From Butyricicoccus_A sp964513445 (GTDB lineage: Bacteria; Bacillota; Clostridia; Oscillospirales; Butyricicoccaceae), in contig CAZEMM010000060.1 of the NCBI GenBank assembly GCA_964513445.1, positions 1 through 12,152 of the forward strand: 12,152 nucleotides of DNA. Direction: 5' to 3'. Shown piece by piece: positions 1 to 6,298 of this stretch. Position numbers and translations under genes: made by a program. The notes under the pieces were generated by a model that saw only the letters and a list, made by a program, of their open reading frames with translations, had not been told where the DNA came from and searched no databases. Each line of letters starts with the position of its first letter. Within the stretch, counting starts at the first letter, position 1.

Positions 1-370
1 TTCGGTCAGTTGCGTTCAGCTTTTGAAACACCGCTGCTTCCTTTTCGTAGAGCGGCTTCAAAAGACAGTTCGCATATTTCTTTCCGTTTTCGGTAAGCAC
101 AACTGTCATTTCCCGCCGTTTGCCTTTGATTGGAAGAAGCTCCACATAGCCCTGTTCTTTCAGATCGCCCACCACGGTGTTCACCGTGCTTTTCGGAAGA
201 TCCCAGTCCTCGCAGATTTCCCTTTGCGTGTGGGAATTTCCGTCACCCAGCGCATATAAAATCCAGAGCTGCGTGGGAGCAACCTTGCCGGATTTGGCAA
301 AATCATCATACACAGCATCAATATGATAGACTGCTTTCCCAAAATCGTAGAAAAATTGTCTCGCGTCCAT
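1..370 (-). CDS. MarR-family winged-helix transcriptional regulator (3' end outside window)
   Basis: Reading the minus strand from the ATG at 370 gives 123 residues that continue past the window edge; family members are usually about 140-150 residues. The N-terminal helix (MDARQFFYDFGKAVYHID) is followed by a helix-turn-helix at about residues 46-73 (THTQ-like 'SHTQREICEDWDLPKSTVN' region), then the wing at about 76-93 with the basic KGKRRE segment before a beta strand (MTVVLTENG). This is the order expected for MarR proteins, which bind DNA as dimers and often respond to small phenolic or drug-like ligands. The start is supported by GAGGTGAT about 4 bases upstream. The gene has a near-consensus promoter with an inverted repeat over the -10, which suggests autoregulation. 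Its partner genes would lie to the left of the window, so the target is unknown. The MarR assignment is confident; the ligand and regulon are not known. Confidence 0.85.
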   Translation of the reverse strand, partial: MDARQFFYDFGKAVYHIDAVYDDFAKSGKVAPTQLWILYALGDGNSHTQREICEDWDLPKSTVNTVVGDLKEQGYVELLPIKGKRREMTVVLTENGKKYANCLLKPLYEKEAAVFQKLNATDR

Positions 371-399
371 CGTATCACCTCAACTAAAAAGTTCATTTT

Positions 400-436
400 C
401 GTATTTCATTGTAATACGATTTCGTACTCTTGTCAA
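400..436 (-). promoter_or_regulatory. Promoter and candidate operator of the marR-like gene
   Basis: On the minus strand a consensus -35 TTGACA (plus positions 431-436) is separated by exactly 17 bases from the -10 TACAAT (408-413), about 40 bases before the ATG. A perfect inverted repeat, CGTATT-7-AATACG (400-418), covers the -10. This is the usual position for an autorepressor site of a MarR protein. The promoter is read directly from sequence; its use as an operator is inference. Confidence 0.75.
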
Positions 437-498
437 GTGGCTTTCAGGAAAATCGAGACGTTCTTGCCTTTGGATACATCAATCCCAACGCTTGTCAT
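433..498 (-). mobile_element. IS110-family transposase N-terminal remnant (21 codons then stop)
   Basis: The minus strand from ATG at 498 encodes a peptide beginning MTSVGIDVSKGKN and ending in a TGA at 433-435 after 21 residues. MTSVGIDVSKGK is the hallmark N-terminus of IS110-family DEDD transposases, where the aspartate of GIDVSK is the first catalytic acidic residue. Full-length proteins are about 320-420 residues, so nearly the whole protein is missing. An AGGCGGG ribosome-binding-like sequence stands about 7 bases before the ATG, so the original start region is intact. The stop codon falls inside the -35 of the marR-like promoter. The piece is too short to be functional. Similarity is recognised by eye and covers roughly residues 1-12 strongly. 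Confidence 0.6.
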
Positions 499-608
499 TT
501 TGAACCCGCCTGAATGAAGTATTAATTGTAATTCCATCTGCACTTACTGCGACTCGGTTTTGTTCGTTGCTCGAAAGCCTGTCTTGATCTCAGCCTGCTT
601 AATCGAAT

Positions 609-652
609 TTTTACAATATACGCAACTGTAAAACACCCGTCAGTGTCTTACA
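609..652. repeat. Overlapping TGTAA/TTACA inverted repeats
   Basis: Two dyads share one arm. TTTTACA (609-615) and TGTAAAA (627-633) form a perfect 7-base inverted repeat with an 11-base gap. TGTAAAACAC (627-636) and GTGTCTTACA (643-652) form a 10-base dyad with one G-U/mismatch position and a 6-base loop. No intact gene adjoins them. They may be an old operator or the terminus of a mobile element; neither can be shown from this sequence. Confidence 0.6.
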
Positions 653-670
653 ATTTTGCTTTTCATAGTA

Positions 671-707
671 CCAAAAGGCCGTCTATTCCTTTGCGGAATA
701 AACGGCC
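671..707 (-). terminator. Strong hairpin, probable terminator of the decayed small gene
   Basis: GGCCGTCTATTCC (677-689) and GGAATAAACGGCC (695-707) form a 13-base-pair stem (one G-U pair) with the 5-base loop TTTGC. Read on the minus strand it is followed by TTTTGG, a short U-tract, and it lies 12 bases after the stop of the decayed gene at 720-882. This fits a rho-independent terminator, though the U-tract is weak and the hairpin could instead belong to a mobile-element end. Confidence 0.55.
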
Positions 708-719
708 AGTTCTCGTTGG

Positions 720-882
720 TCAGTATGTAGTTTCCATTTTCTTCACGGGTGCTACCGTGATTTTCACGATCATCTCGTTAACACAATCCGTGCAGCATCC
801 CTGTTATAAAAGAGTATTTTTAAGCCGGATCAATCTTTGCAGCACCACACGGGTTTCATCGTAATTCAGATAGAGCTAGCAT
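720..882 (-). pseudogene. Decayed gene for a small protein (about 53 residues)
   Basis: One minus-strand frame reads LYLNYDETRVVLQRLIRLKNTLL, a TAA (804-806), then QGCCTDCVNEMIVKITVAPVKK and METTY before a TGA at 720-722. The composition is protein-like on both sides of the internal stop: amphipathic helices with regularly placed hydrophobics. A second in-frame stop (876-878) lies just after the only plausible ATG (880-882), which is one base out of frame, so a single-base indel near the start is also needed. I recall short hypothetical proteins of mobile elements in gut Clostridia with a similar NYDETR...LIRLKN...TD.V.E pattern, but I cannot confirm the family. The strong hairpin just downstream would be its terminator. 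One nonsense codon plus one frameshift suggests a dead gene. Confidence 0.45.
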
Positions 883-950
883 TTTGGGTTCTCTACATGA
901 CCCAACTCTTCTTATGCTTCTGTCATATAGAAAGACCGACTGCCCTTTCC

Positions 951-986
951 GATAAAAGAAAAACCCCGGAAATGGTGTTCCCGGGG
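951..986 (-). terminator. Rho-independent terminator of rplM-rpsI
   Basis: On the minus strand CCCCGGGAA and TTTCCGGGG (plus 964-986) form a 9-pair stem (one G-U) with a 5-base loop, followed by TTTTTCTTTT. It begins about 35 bases after the rpsI stop codon. A longer-range inverted repeat, AGAAAGACC (929-937) with GGTCTTTCT (994-1002), brackets the stem. Confidence 0.9.
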
Positions 987-1021
987 CTTCTTGGGTCTTT
1001 CTGATTTGAAAATCCGCTTTG

Positions 1022-1429
1022 TTATCTCTTGCTGAACTGCGGAGCGCGACGTGCTGCTTTGAGACCGTATTTCTTTCTTTCCTTCATTCTTGGATCGCGG
1101 GTCAGGAAACCGGCAGCCTTAAGAATCGGGCGATACTCTTCTGCATTTGCCTGAAGCAATGCGCGCGCAATACCATGGCGGATTGCGCCAGCCTGACCAG
1201 TAAAGCCACCGCCAGTTACGGTGCAGACGATATCAAACTTCTCTGTGGTCTTGGTTGCCTCCAGCGGCTGACGAACGATCAGCTTAAGCGTATCCAGACC
1301 GAAATAGTTGTCGATTGTGCGATTGTTGATGGTGATTTCACCAGTGCCGCCCGGGAAAAGACGAACTCTTGCAACAGAGGACTTTCTTCTACCGGTGCCG
1401 TAGAAATATGCTTTCTTAGGTGTATACAT
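1022..1429 (-). CDS. rpsI: 30S ribosomal protein S9
   Basis: The 135-residue product is a structural protein of the small ribosomal subunit whose C-terminal tail reaches the P-site tRNA. The N-terminal YFYGTGRRKSSVARVRLFPG segment, the central GGGFTGQAGAIRHGIARAL segment and the basic C-terminus GLKAARRAPQFSKR ending in SKR are the S9 hallmarks, and the length matches Firmicutes S9 proteins. The start at 1429 is supported by AGGAGG about 10 bases upstream. It is the second gene of the conserved rplM-rpsI pair; 24 bases separate it from rplM, there is no promoter between them, and a strong terminator follows. Nothing is unusual in the sequence. Confidence 0.98.
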   Translation of the reverse strand: MYTPKKAYFYGTGRRKSSVARVRLFPGGTGEITINNRTIDNYFGLDTLKLIVRQPLEATKTTEKFDIVCTVTGGGFTGQAGAIRHGIARALLQANAEEYRPILKAAGFLTRDPRMKERKKYGLKAARRAPQFSKR

Positions 1430-1453
1430 GATTCATTTTCCTCCTTGTAAGAA

Positions 1454-1882
1454 TTACTTGTCCCAAACGATCGGCTGCTGCGCTGCATGATTGTGCTCGC
1501 TGCCCGCATAAACCTTCAAGCGGGTTGCAGCCTTACGGCCAATGGAATTCTTCGGGAGCATACCCTTGACAGCCAGCTCCATCGCCAGCTCCGGACGCTC
1601 CGCCATGAGGGTCTTATACTGGGTTTCCTTCAGACCGCCGATCCAGCCGGAATGTCTGCGATAGTACTTCTGCTGGAGCTTATCGCCGGTGAGCACAGCC
1701 TTGTCCGCATTGATAACGATGACAAAATCGCCGGTATCAACGTGCGGAGTAAACTCTACCTTATGCTTGCCGCGAAGGATTGCGGCAACAGTCGTAGCGG
1801 TACGACCCAGCGGCTTGTCTGCTGCGTCGATGATATACCACTTGCGATCAATATTTTCAGCCTTAGCCATGAAAGTGGACAT
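1454..1882 (-). CDS. rplM: 50S ribosomal protein L13
   Basis: The 142-residue product is an early-assembly protein of the large subunit that binds 23S rRNA. The diagnostic stretches are WYIIDAADKPLGRTATTVA near the N-terminus, LRGKHKVEFTPHVDTGDFVIVINADK, HSGWIGGLKE, the AVKGMLPKNSIGR segment and the C-terminal LKVYAGSEHNHAAQQP. The length is the usual one. The ATG at 1882 has GGAGG 7 bases upstream, and the MSTFMAKAENIDRKWY start is typical of Firmicutes L13. It is the first gene of the rplM-rpsI operon, with a consensus promoter and a roughly 85-90-base structured leader. Confidence 0.98.
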   Translation of the reverse strand: MSTFMAKAENIDRKWYIIDAADKPLGRTATTVAAILRGKHKVEFTPHVDTGDFVIVINADKAVLTGDKLQQKYYRRHSGWIGGLKETQYKTLMAERPELAMELAVKGMLPKNSIGRKAATRLKVYAGSEHNHAAQQPIVWDK

Positions 1883-1888
1883 GATCTA

Positions 1889-1975
1889 ACCTCCGATGTA
1901 ATTTTATATGAATTGTTCATTCACAAATTGATTTTTGCCAAATGTACGCAGTTTCCCGTACTTTTTGACTGCTTT
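1889..1975 (-). promoter_or_regulatory. Structured rplM leader, possible L13 autoregulatory leader
   Basis: The predicted transcript starts near 1972 and has an 85-90-base untranslated leader. Its 5' end folds at once: GCAGT and ACTGC (arms at 1948-1952 and 1968-1972) pair across 15 bases, and GTAC in the loop (1958-1961) could pair with GTAC just after the stem (1944-1947), giving a pseudoknot-like fold. A second small dyad, TGAAT/ATTCA, precedes the ribosome binding site. Firmicutes are known to carry an L13 leader in this position. I infer membership from location and structure, since I cannot test the covariance model. Confidence 0.4.
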
Positions 1976-1978
1976 GCT

Positions 1979-2007
1979 ATTATGCCACATCTTTTTTTCA
2001 ATGTCAA
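1979..2007 (-). promoter_or_regulatory. Promoter of rplM-rpsI
   Basis: The minus strand carries a perfect TTGACA (2002-2007), a 17-base spacer and CATAAT (1979-1984). This is a strong housekeeping promoter, as expected for a ribosomal protein operon. Confidence 0.85.
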
Positions 2008-2043
2008 CAGGTTTTTTGAAGATTTTAATATACCGCGGTACAA

Positions 2044-2086
2044 TCTCTCGTTTTCTCCTGTTTTCTCTCAAATTCTCTCGTATTCT
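2044..2086. repeat. Imperfect 13-base direct repeat in a pyrimidine-rich tract
   Basis: TCTCTCGTTTTCT (2044-2056) and TCTCTCGTATTCT (2074-2086) match at 12 of 13 positions, 30 bases apart, with a further TTTTCTCTC (2061-2069) between them. The tract lies between the divergent rplM and ttcA-like promoters, just downstream of a perfect 10-base palindrome TACCGCGGTA (2031-2040). Its function is unknown. Confidence 0.55.
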
Positions 2087-2111
2087 ACAATCCCATTTTA
2101 AAATTATATCC

Positions 2112-2141
2112 TGTACAACCTCTCCGGTGATGCGGTATAAT
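2112..2141 (+). promoter_or_regulatory. Probable promoter of the ttcA-like gene
   Basis: A perfect -10 TATAAT (2136-2141) has a weak -35 TGTACA (2112-2117) at 18-base spacing. The expected start is about 60 bases before the ATG, leaving a short leader without obvious structure. Confidence 0.55.
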
Positions 2142-2205
2142 CATCGAGAGCGCGCACATACACGCGTATATGTCCGGATTCATGGCCAATTTCAGGAGGA
2201 ATACT

Positions 2206-2928
2206 ATGCAGAAAATGCTTTCCTATGTCCGCCGCGCGGTGGACCAATATCAGATGATTGAAGCGGGCGATGTGATCGGTGTCGGCGTCTCGGGCGGCAA
2301 GGATTCGCTTGTGCTGCTCACTGCGCTAGCAAACCTGCGCCGGTTCTATCCCAAGCCGTTCACGCTCAAGGCCATTACGCTGGAGATGGGCTACGATGAG
2401 ATGGACTTTTCCTCCATCGCACGCCTGTGTGAGCAGCTGAAGGTCGAATACATCACCAGACAGACAGATATTAAGACGATCGTATTTGACATCCGCAAGG
2501 AGGAAAACCCCTGTTCGCTGTGCGCAAAAATGCGCCGCGGTGCGCTCAATGACACAGCCAAAAGCATCGGCTGCAACAAGGTCGCGCTCGGGCATCATTA
2601 TGACGACGTCATTGAAACCGTCATGATGTCGCTGCTGTATGAAGGACGGTTCAACTGCTTTCTGCCAAAAACCTATCTTAACCGCCGTGATATCACGGTC
2701 ATCCGCCCGATGATCTATGCGCCAGAGGCATATATCAAATCACTCGTGCGCCGTCTGGAGCTGCCTGTCGTACACAATCCCTGCCCGGCGGACGGCAACA
2801 CCAAACGAGAGGAGATCAAGCAGCTCATCCGCACGCTGGAGCATCAAAACCACGGCGTGCGGCAGCGCATTTTTGGCGCGGTGCAGCGTTATCCGCTGCG
2901 CGGATGGGGCATCCCAGGGCAATCATAA
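2206..2928 (+). CDS. TtcA-like tRNA 2-thiocytidine synthetase (PP-loop ATPase)
   Basis: The 240-residue product belongs to the TtcA/TilS-type N-type ATP pyrophosphatase family. TtcA adenylates a tRNA cytidine (C32) and transfers sulfur to it. The PP-loop SGGKDS is at residues 29-34, and the second family motif LGHHYDDVIET at about 128-138. Two cysteines in PCSLC (103 and 106) and a third in NPCP (193) match the three [4Fe-4S] ligands of TtcA. The N-terminus resembles family members (LDRYQMIE-like 'VDQYQMIEAGD'). An in-frame ATG exists at 2170, but AGGAGG sits 6 bases before the 2206 ATG, so I start there. At 240 residues it is shorter than E. coli TtcA (about 310), lacking tail sequence. It is a single-gene unit divergent from rplM and convergent with the pyr operon. 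The exact tRNA target is inferred. Confidence 0.85.
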   Translation: MQKMLSYVRRAVDQYQMIEAGDVIGVGVSGGKDSLVLLTALANLRRFYPKPFTLKAITLEMGYDEMDFSSIARLCEQLKVEYITRQTDIKTIVFDIRKEENPCSLCAKMRRGALNDTAKSIGCNKVALGHHYDDVIETVMMSLLYEGRFNCFLPKTYLNRRDITVIRPMIYAPEAYIKSLVRRLELPVVHNPCPADGNTKREEIKQLIRTLEHQNHGVRQRIFGAVQRYPLRGWGIPGQS

Positions 2929-2938
2929 CGCGTACAAA

Positions 2939-2990
2939 AAGCGCCGGAATCCCGTCGCATGGTCTGTGCATACACGGCGTTTGTTTTTTT
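2939..2990 (+). terminator. Possible terminator after the ttcA-like gene
   Basis: AAGCGCCG (2939-2946) and CGGCGTTT (2975-2982) can pair (one G-U) and are followed by GTTTTTTT. The loop is long (28 bases) and only partly structured, so this is a moderate call. The nested hairpin at 3031-3077 may serve as a backup. Confidence 0.45.
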
Positions 2991-3030
2991 ATCACGATTT
3001 CACTACAAGTACCATTGTTTAACAAATGAG

Positions 3031-3077
3031 AACGAGCGTACCACAGAGGGAAGCTTTCCCTTTGCGGCGCGCTCGTT
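3031..3077. terminator. Nested hairpin between convergent genes, probable pyr operon terminator
   Basis: AACGAGCG (3031-3038) pairs with CGCTCGTT (3070-3077), and inside it AGGGAA (3047-3052) pairs with TTCCCT (3056-3061). It stands 27 bases after the carB stop and about 100 bases after the ttcA-like gene. Both sides have only patchy T-runs (TTCTCATTTGTT on the minus side), so it may stop transcription from both directions or mainly stabilise 3' ends. Confidence 0.6.
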
Positions 3078-3103
3078 GTTCTGTTATTTTGCCCGTCTGT
3101 GCA

Positions 3104-6100
3104 TTACTGAAGATGCACAGAGTTTATATTGACCAGCTCGCACGATTCGATGTTCGTGCTGCCCTCCAGGCAGCGCAGCAGCGCATTTGCGGTGTCAATC
3201 GCTGTCAGGCACGGAATCGCATGCTCGACAGTCGAACGGCGGATGCGCACCGAGCCCAACTCCGGATGGCGACCCTTGACAGATGTGGTGATGACGTAGT
3301 CGATCTCACCCGACTCGATCAGGTCGATCATGTTGGGCGACGGCTCGTCGATATTGTTAATCGAGTTGGTCGCGACCATGTGACGGTTGAGTACGTTCGC
3401 TGTTCCGCTGGTTGCATACAGCTCAAAGCCGCAGTCTGCAAAGCGTTCCGCAATCGTGACAACCTCCTGCTTGTCCGCATCGCGCACAGAGATGAGCACC
3501 TTTCCCTTTTTCTTCATCTCATAGCCTGCGCCCATCATGCCCTTGAGCAGCGCCTCGCGGAACGAGGTGGATACGCCCAGCACCTCACCGGTAGATTTCA
3601 TCTCCGGCCCAAGCTGGGTGTCCAGGCCGCGCAGCTTCTGGAACGAGAACACCGGCACCTTGACGGCGTAATGCGTACTCTCCGGATAAAGATCCACGCC
3701 ATAGCCCATATCCTTCAGCTTCTCGCCAAACATGCAGCGCGTTGCCAGATCGACCATCGGCACGCCGGTGATCTTTGAGATATATGGGATGGTACGCGAC
3801 GAGCGTGGATTAACCTCAATAACATAAACCTCGTCATTATACAGCACAAACTGGATGTTGACCAGTCCGAGGACAGCTAGCTCCTTGGACAGCTTTTTGG
3901 TATAGTCCAAAATAACCTGCTTGTGCTTTTCTTCAATTGTGATGGACGGATAAACCGAAATCGAGTCGCCAGAATGGATGCCGGCGCGCTCCAAATGCTC
4001 CATGATGCCCGGAATCAAAACATCCTCACCGTCACAAATGGCGTCGACCTCGATCTCACGACCCATCAGGTATTTGTCGACAAGGACCGGATTTTCAATT
4101 TTGGTTCGGGTGATGATCTGCATGTATTCGCGGATGTCCTCTTCCTTATACGCGATCTCCATACCTTGGCCGCCCAACACATAGGACGGACGGACGAGCA
4201 CCGGATAGCCCAGACGCTCCGCGACCTGTACAGCCTCTTCCTCTGTAAAAACCGTGTCGCCCGCGGCGCGCGGAATGCCGGTCTTATTCAAAATGACATC
4301 AAATTTCTCTCTGTCCTCCGCCGCGTCAATGCTCCATGCCGGCGTGCCAAGAATCGGGACACCCAGCTTTTCCAGATGCTCCGCCAGATTGATCGCTGTC
4401 TGGCCGCCAAACTGTACGATCGCCGCATCCGGTTTTTCCGCGTTGACAACGCCAGTCACATCCTCCGGTGTCAACGGCTCAAAGTACAGGCGATCCGCCG
4501 TGTCAAAGTCGGTGGAAACCGTCTCCGGATTGTTGTTGATGATGACGGTTTCACAGCCCAGCTTTTGCAGCGCCCATACCGAGTGCACCGAGCAATAGTC
4601 AAACTCAATGCCCTGGCCGATACGAATCGGGCCGGAGCCGAGTACCAGTACCTTCTTTTTACCGGTCGACGGCTTGACCTCCGTCTCCTCATCATAGGTA
4701 GAGTAATAATATGGGGTCTCCGCCTCGAATTCCGCCGCACAGGTATCAACCGTCTTATAAACCGGCATACGCGTCAGACCCTCCGTCGGCTTGCCGGACA
4801 GCCGTTCGATGAATTTGTCCGTAAAGCCATACCGCTTCGCTGACAGGTACAGCTCCGGTGTCAGCTGCTCCGCCTGCGTCAGCGTGTGCTCCATATCAAC
4901 AATGCGCTGGAATGCATTGAGGAACCAACGGTCTATGCGGGTGATCTCAAAAATTTCCTCTACCGTCATGATGCCGCGGCGCAGCGCCTCGCAAATGGAG
5001 AAAATGCGTTCGAAATCACAGGTCTTGACCTTTTCGATGACCTCGTCGTCGCTCATTTTGGCAATCAGTGGCATGGACAGCGAATCCACCTTCATCTCAA
5101 TGGAACGCACTGCCTTCATCATCGCCGCCTCAAAGCGGTTGGAGATGGACATAACCTCGCCGGTCGCCTTCATCTGCGTACCCAGCGTCTTGTCCGCATA
5201 GACAAATTTATCAAACGGCCAGCGCGGGAATTTGACGACGCAATAGTCCAGCGTCGGCTCGAAGCATGCGACCGTCTTGCCTGTGACCGCATTGGTCAAC
5301 TCATCCAGGCCATAGCCCACCGCGATTTTCGCCGCAATCTTGGCAATCGGATAGCCGGTTGCCTTGGAAGCGAGTGCAGACGAGCGCGATACACGTGGAT
5401 TGACCTCAATAACCGCATATTCAAACGAATCCGGATTGAGCGCAAACTGTACATTGCAGCCGCCCTCGATTCCAAGCTCCGTGATGATCTTGAGCGCGGA
5501 GGTGCGCAGCATCTGATATTCATAATCACACAGCGTCTGGCTCGGTGCAACGACGATGGAATCGCCCGTATGCACGCCGACCGGATCGATATTCTCCATG
5601 TTACAAACTGTGATGACATTGCCCTTGCCGTCGCGCATGACCTCATACTCGATTTCCTTCCAGCCGGCAATGCACTTCTCAACGAGAATTTCGTTGACAC
5701 GGGAATACAAAATGCCGGATGCGGCAATCTCTCGCAGCTGATCCCACGTATACGCGATGCCGCCGCCCGTGCCGCCCAGCGTATAGGCCGGACGAATGAT
5801 AACCGGCAGACCGATGGTGCGCGTAAACGCAATGGCGTCATCTACGGTATGCACAACCTTCGAGGCGATGATCGGCTCGCCAATTTTCTCCATTGTATCC
5901 TTGAACATCTGGCGATCCTCGGCCTTGTCAATGGTCGTCGGATTCGCGCCGAGCAGCTTGACGGCGTACTCGTCCAAAAAGCCCTCCGCGACCAGCTCCA
6001 TCGCGATGTTCAGACCGGTCTGTCCGCCCAGCGTCGGCAAAATAGAATCCGGCCGTTCCTTTCTGATGATTTCCTTAACGCACGGAATGGTCATCGGTTC

Positions 6101-6298
6101 AATATAGACCTTATCCGCCATCGCCTTATCTGTCATAATGGTTGCCGGATTGGAATTGACCAGAATGACCTCAAGACCCTCCTCGCGCAGCGCGCGGCAC
6201 GCCTGTGTTCCCGCGTAGTCGAACTCCGCCGCCTGACCGATGACGATCGGGCCGGAGCCAAGTACCATGACCTTATGAATATCCTGACGCAGCGGCAT
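3104..6298 (-). CDS. carB: Carbamoyl-phosphate synthase large subunit
   Basis: The 1064-residue product makes carbamoyl phosphate from bicarbonate, ammonia (channelled from CarA) and two ATP, the first step of pyrimidine and arginine synthesis. The expected duplicated architecture is visible. The N-terminal ATP-grasp half starts GSGPIVIGQAAEFDYAGTQ, with GGQTGLN and EVNPRVSRSSALASKATGYP. A linker/oligomerisation region follows at about 400-550. The second half starts GSGPIRIGQGIEFDY, with GGQTAINLA and EVNPRSSRTIPYISK. A C-terminal MGS-like allosteric domain at about 935-1064 contains ATSGTANVLN. The length matches the family. The ATG shares its A with the last base of the carA stop (TAATG arrangement) and GGGAGGTGAT lies upstream, so translation is probably coupled to carA. 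It is the last gene of pyrR-pyrF-carA-carB. No anomaly is seen. Confidence 0.98.
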   Translation of the reverse strand: MPLRQDIHKVMVLGSGPIVIGQAAEFDYAGTQACRALREEGLEVILVNSNPATIMTDKAMADKVYIEPMTIPCVKEIIRKERPDSILPTLGGQTGLNIAMELVAEGFLDEYAVKLLGANPTTIDKAEDRQMFKDTMEKIGEPIIASKVVHTVDDAIAFTRTIGLPVIIRPAYTLGGTGGGIAYTWDQLREIAASGILYSRVNEILVEKCIAGWKEIEYEVMRDGKGNVITVCNMENIDPVGVHTGDSIVVAPSQTLCDYEYQMLRTSALKIITELGIEGGCNVQFALNPDSFEYAVIEVNPRVSRSSALASKATGYPIAKIAAKIAVGYGLDELTNAVTGKTVACFEPTLDYCVVKFPRWPFDKFVYADKTLGTQMKATGEVMSISNRFEAAMMKAVRSIEMKVDSLSMPLIAKMSDDEVIEKVKTCDFERIFSICEALRRGIMTVEEIFEITRIDRWFLNAFQRIVDMEHTLTQAEQLTPELYLSAKRYGFTDKFIERLSGKPTEGLTRMPVYKTVDTCAAEFEAETPYYYSTYDEETEVKPSTGKKKVLVLGSGPIRIGQGIEFDYCSVHSVWALQKLGCETVIINNNPETVSTDFDTADRLYFEPLTPEDVTGVVNAEKPDAAIVQFGGQTAINLAEHLEKLGVPILGTPAWSIDAAEDREKFDVILNKTGIPRAAGDTVFTEEEAVQVAERLGYPVLVRPSYVLGGQGMEIAYKEEDIREYMQIITRTKIENPVLVDKYLMGREIEVDAICDGEDVLIPGIMEHLERAGIHSGDSISVYPSITIEEKHKQVILDYTKKLSKELAVLGLVNIQFVLYNDEVYVIEVNPRSSRTIPYISKITGVPMVDLATRCMFGEKLKDMGYGVDLYPESTHYAVKVPVFSFQKLRGLDTQLGPEMKSTGEVLGVSTSFREALLKGMMGAGYEMKKKGKVLISVRDADKQEVVTIAERFADCGFELYATSGTANVLNRHMVATNSINNIDEPSPNMIDLIESGEIDYVITTSVKGRHPELGSVRIRRSTVEHAIPCLTAIDTANALLRCLEGSTNIESCELVNINSVHLQ

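Noticed and set aside
643..864. Plus-strand open frame of 73 codons in the left accessory region
   Set aside because: No ribosome binding site, it begins inside a dyad, spans the terminator-like stem and mirrors the decayed minus-strand gene, which has the more protein-like sequence.
1487..2101. Open frame on the plus strand opposite rplM and its leader
   Set aside because: It covers a conserved ribosomal gene and its promoter in antisense, and has no ribosome binding site.
2170..2205. Upstream in-frame ATG for the ttcA-like gene
   Set aside because: It would add 12 residues across the AGGAGG site, which is well placed for the ATG at 2206.
3011..3030. Near-palindrome CATTGTT/AACAAATG after the ttcA-like gene
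   Set aside because: Imperfect, short and AT-rich; it could arise by chance and is not followed by a T-run.
3026..3778. Open frame of 250 codons on the plus strand opposite the carB 3' end
   Set aside because: It overlaps the terminator hairpin and the carB C-terminal domain, and its composition is that of an antisense shadow.
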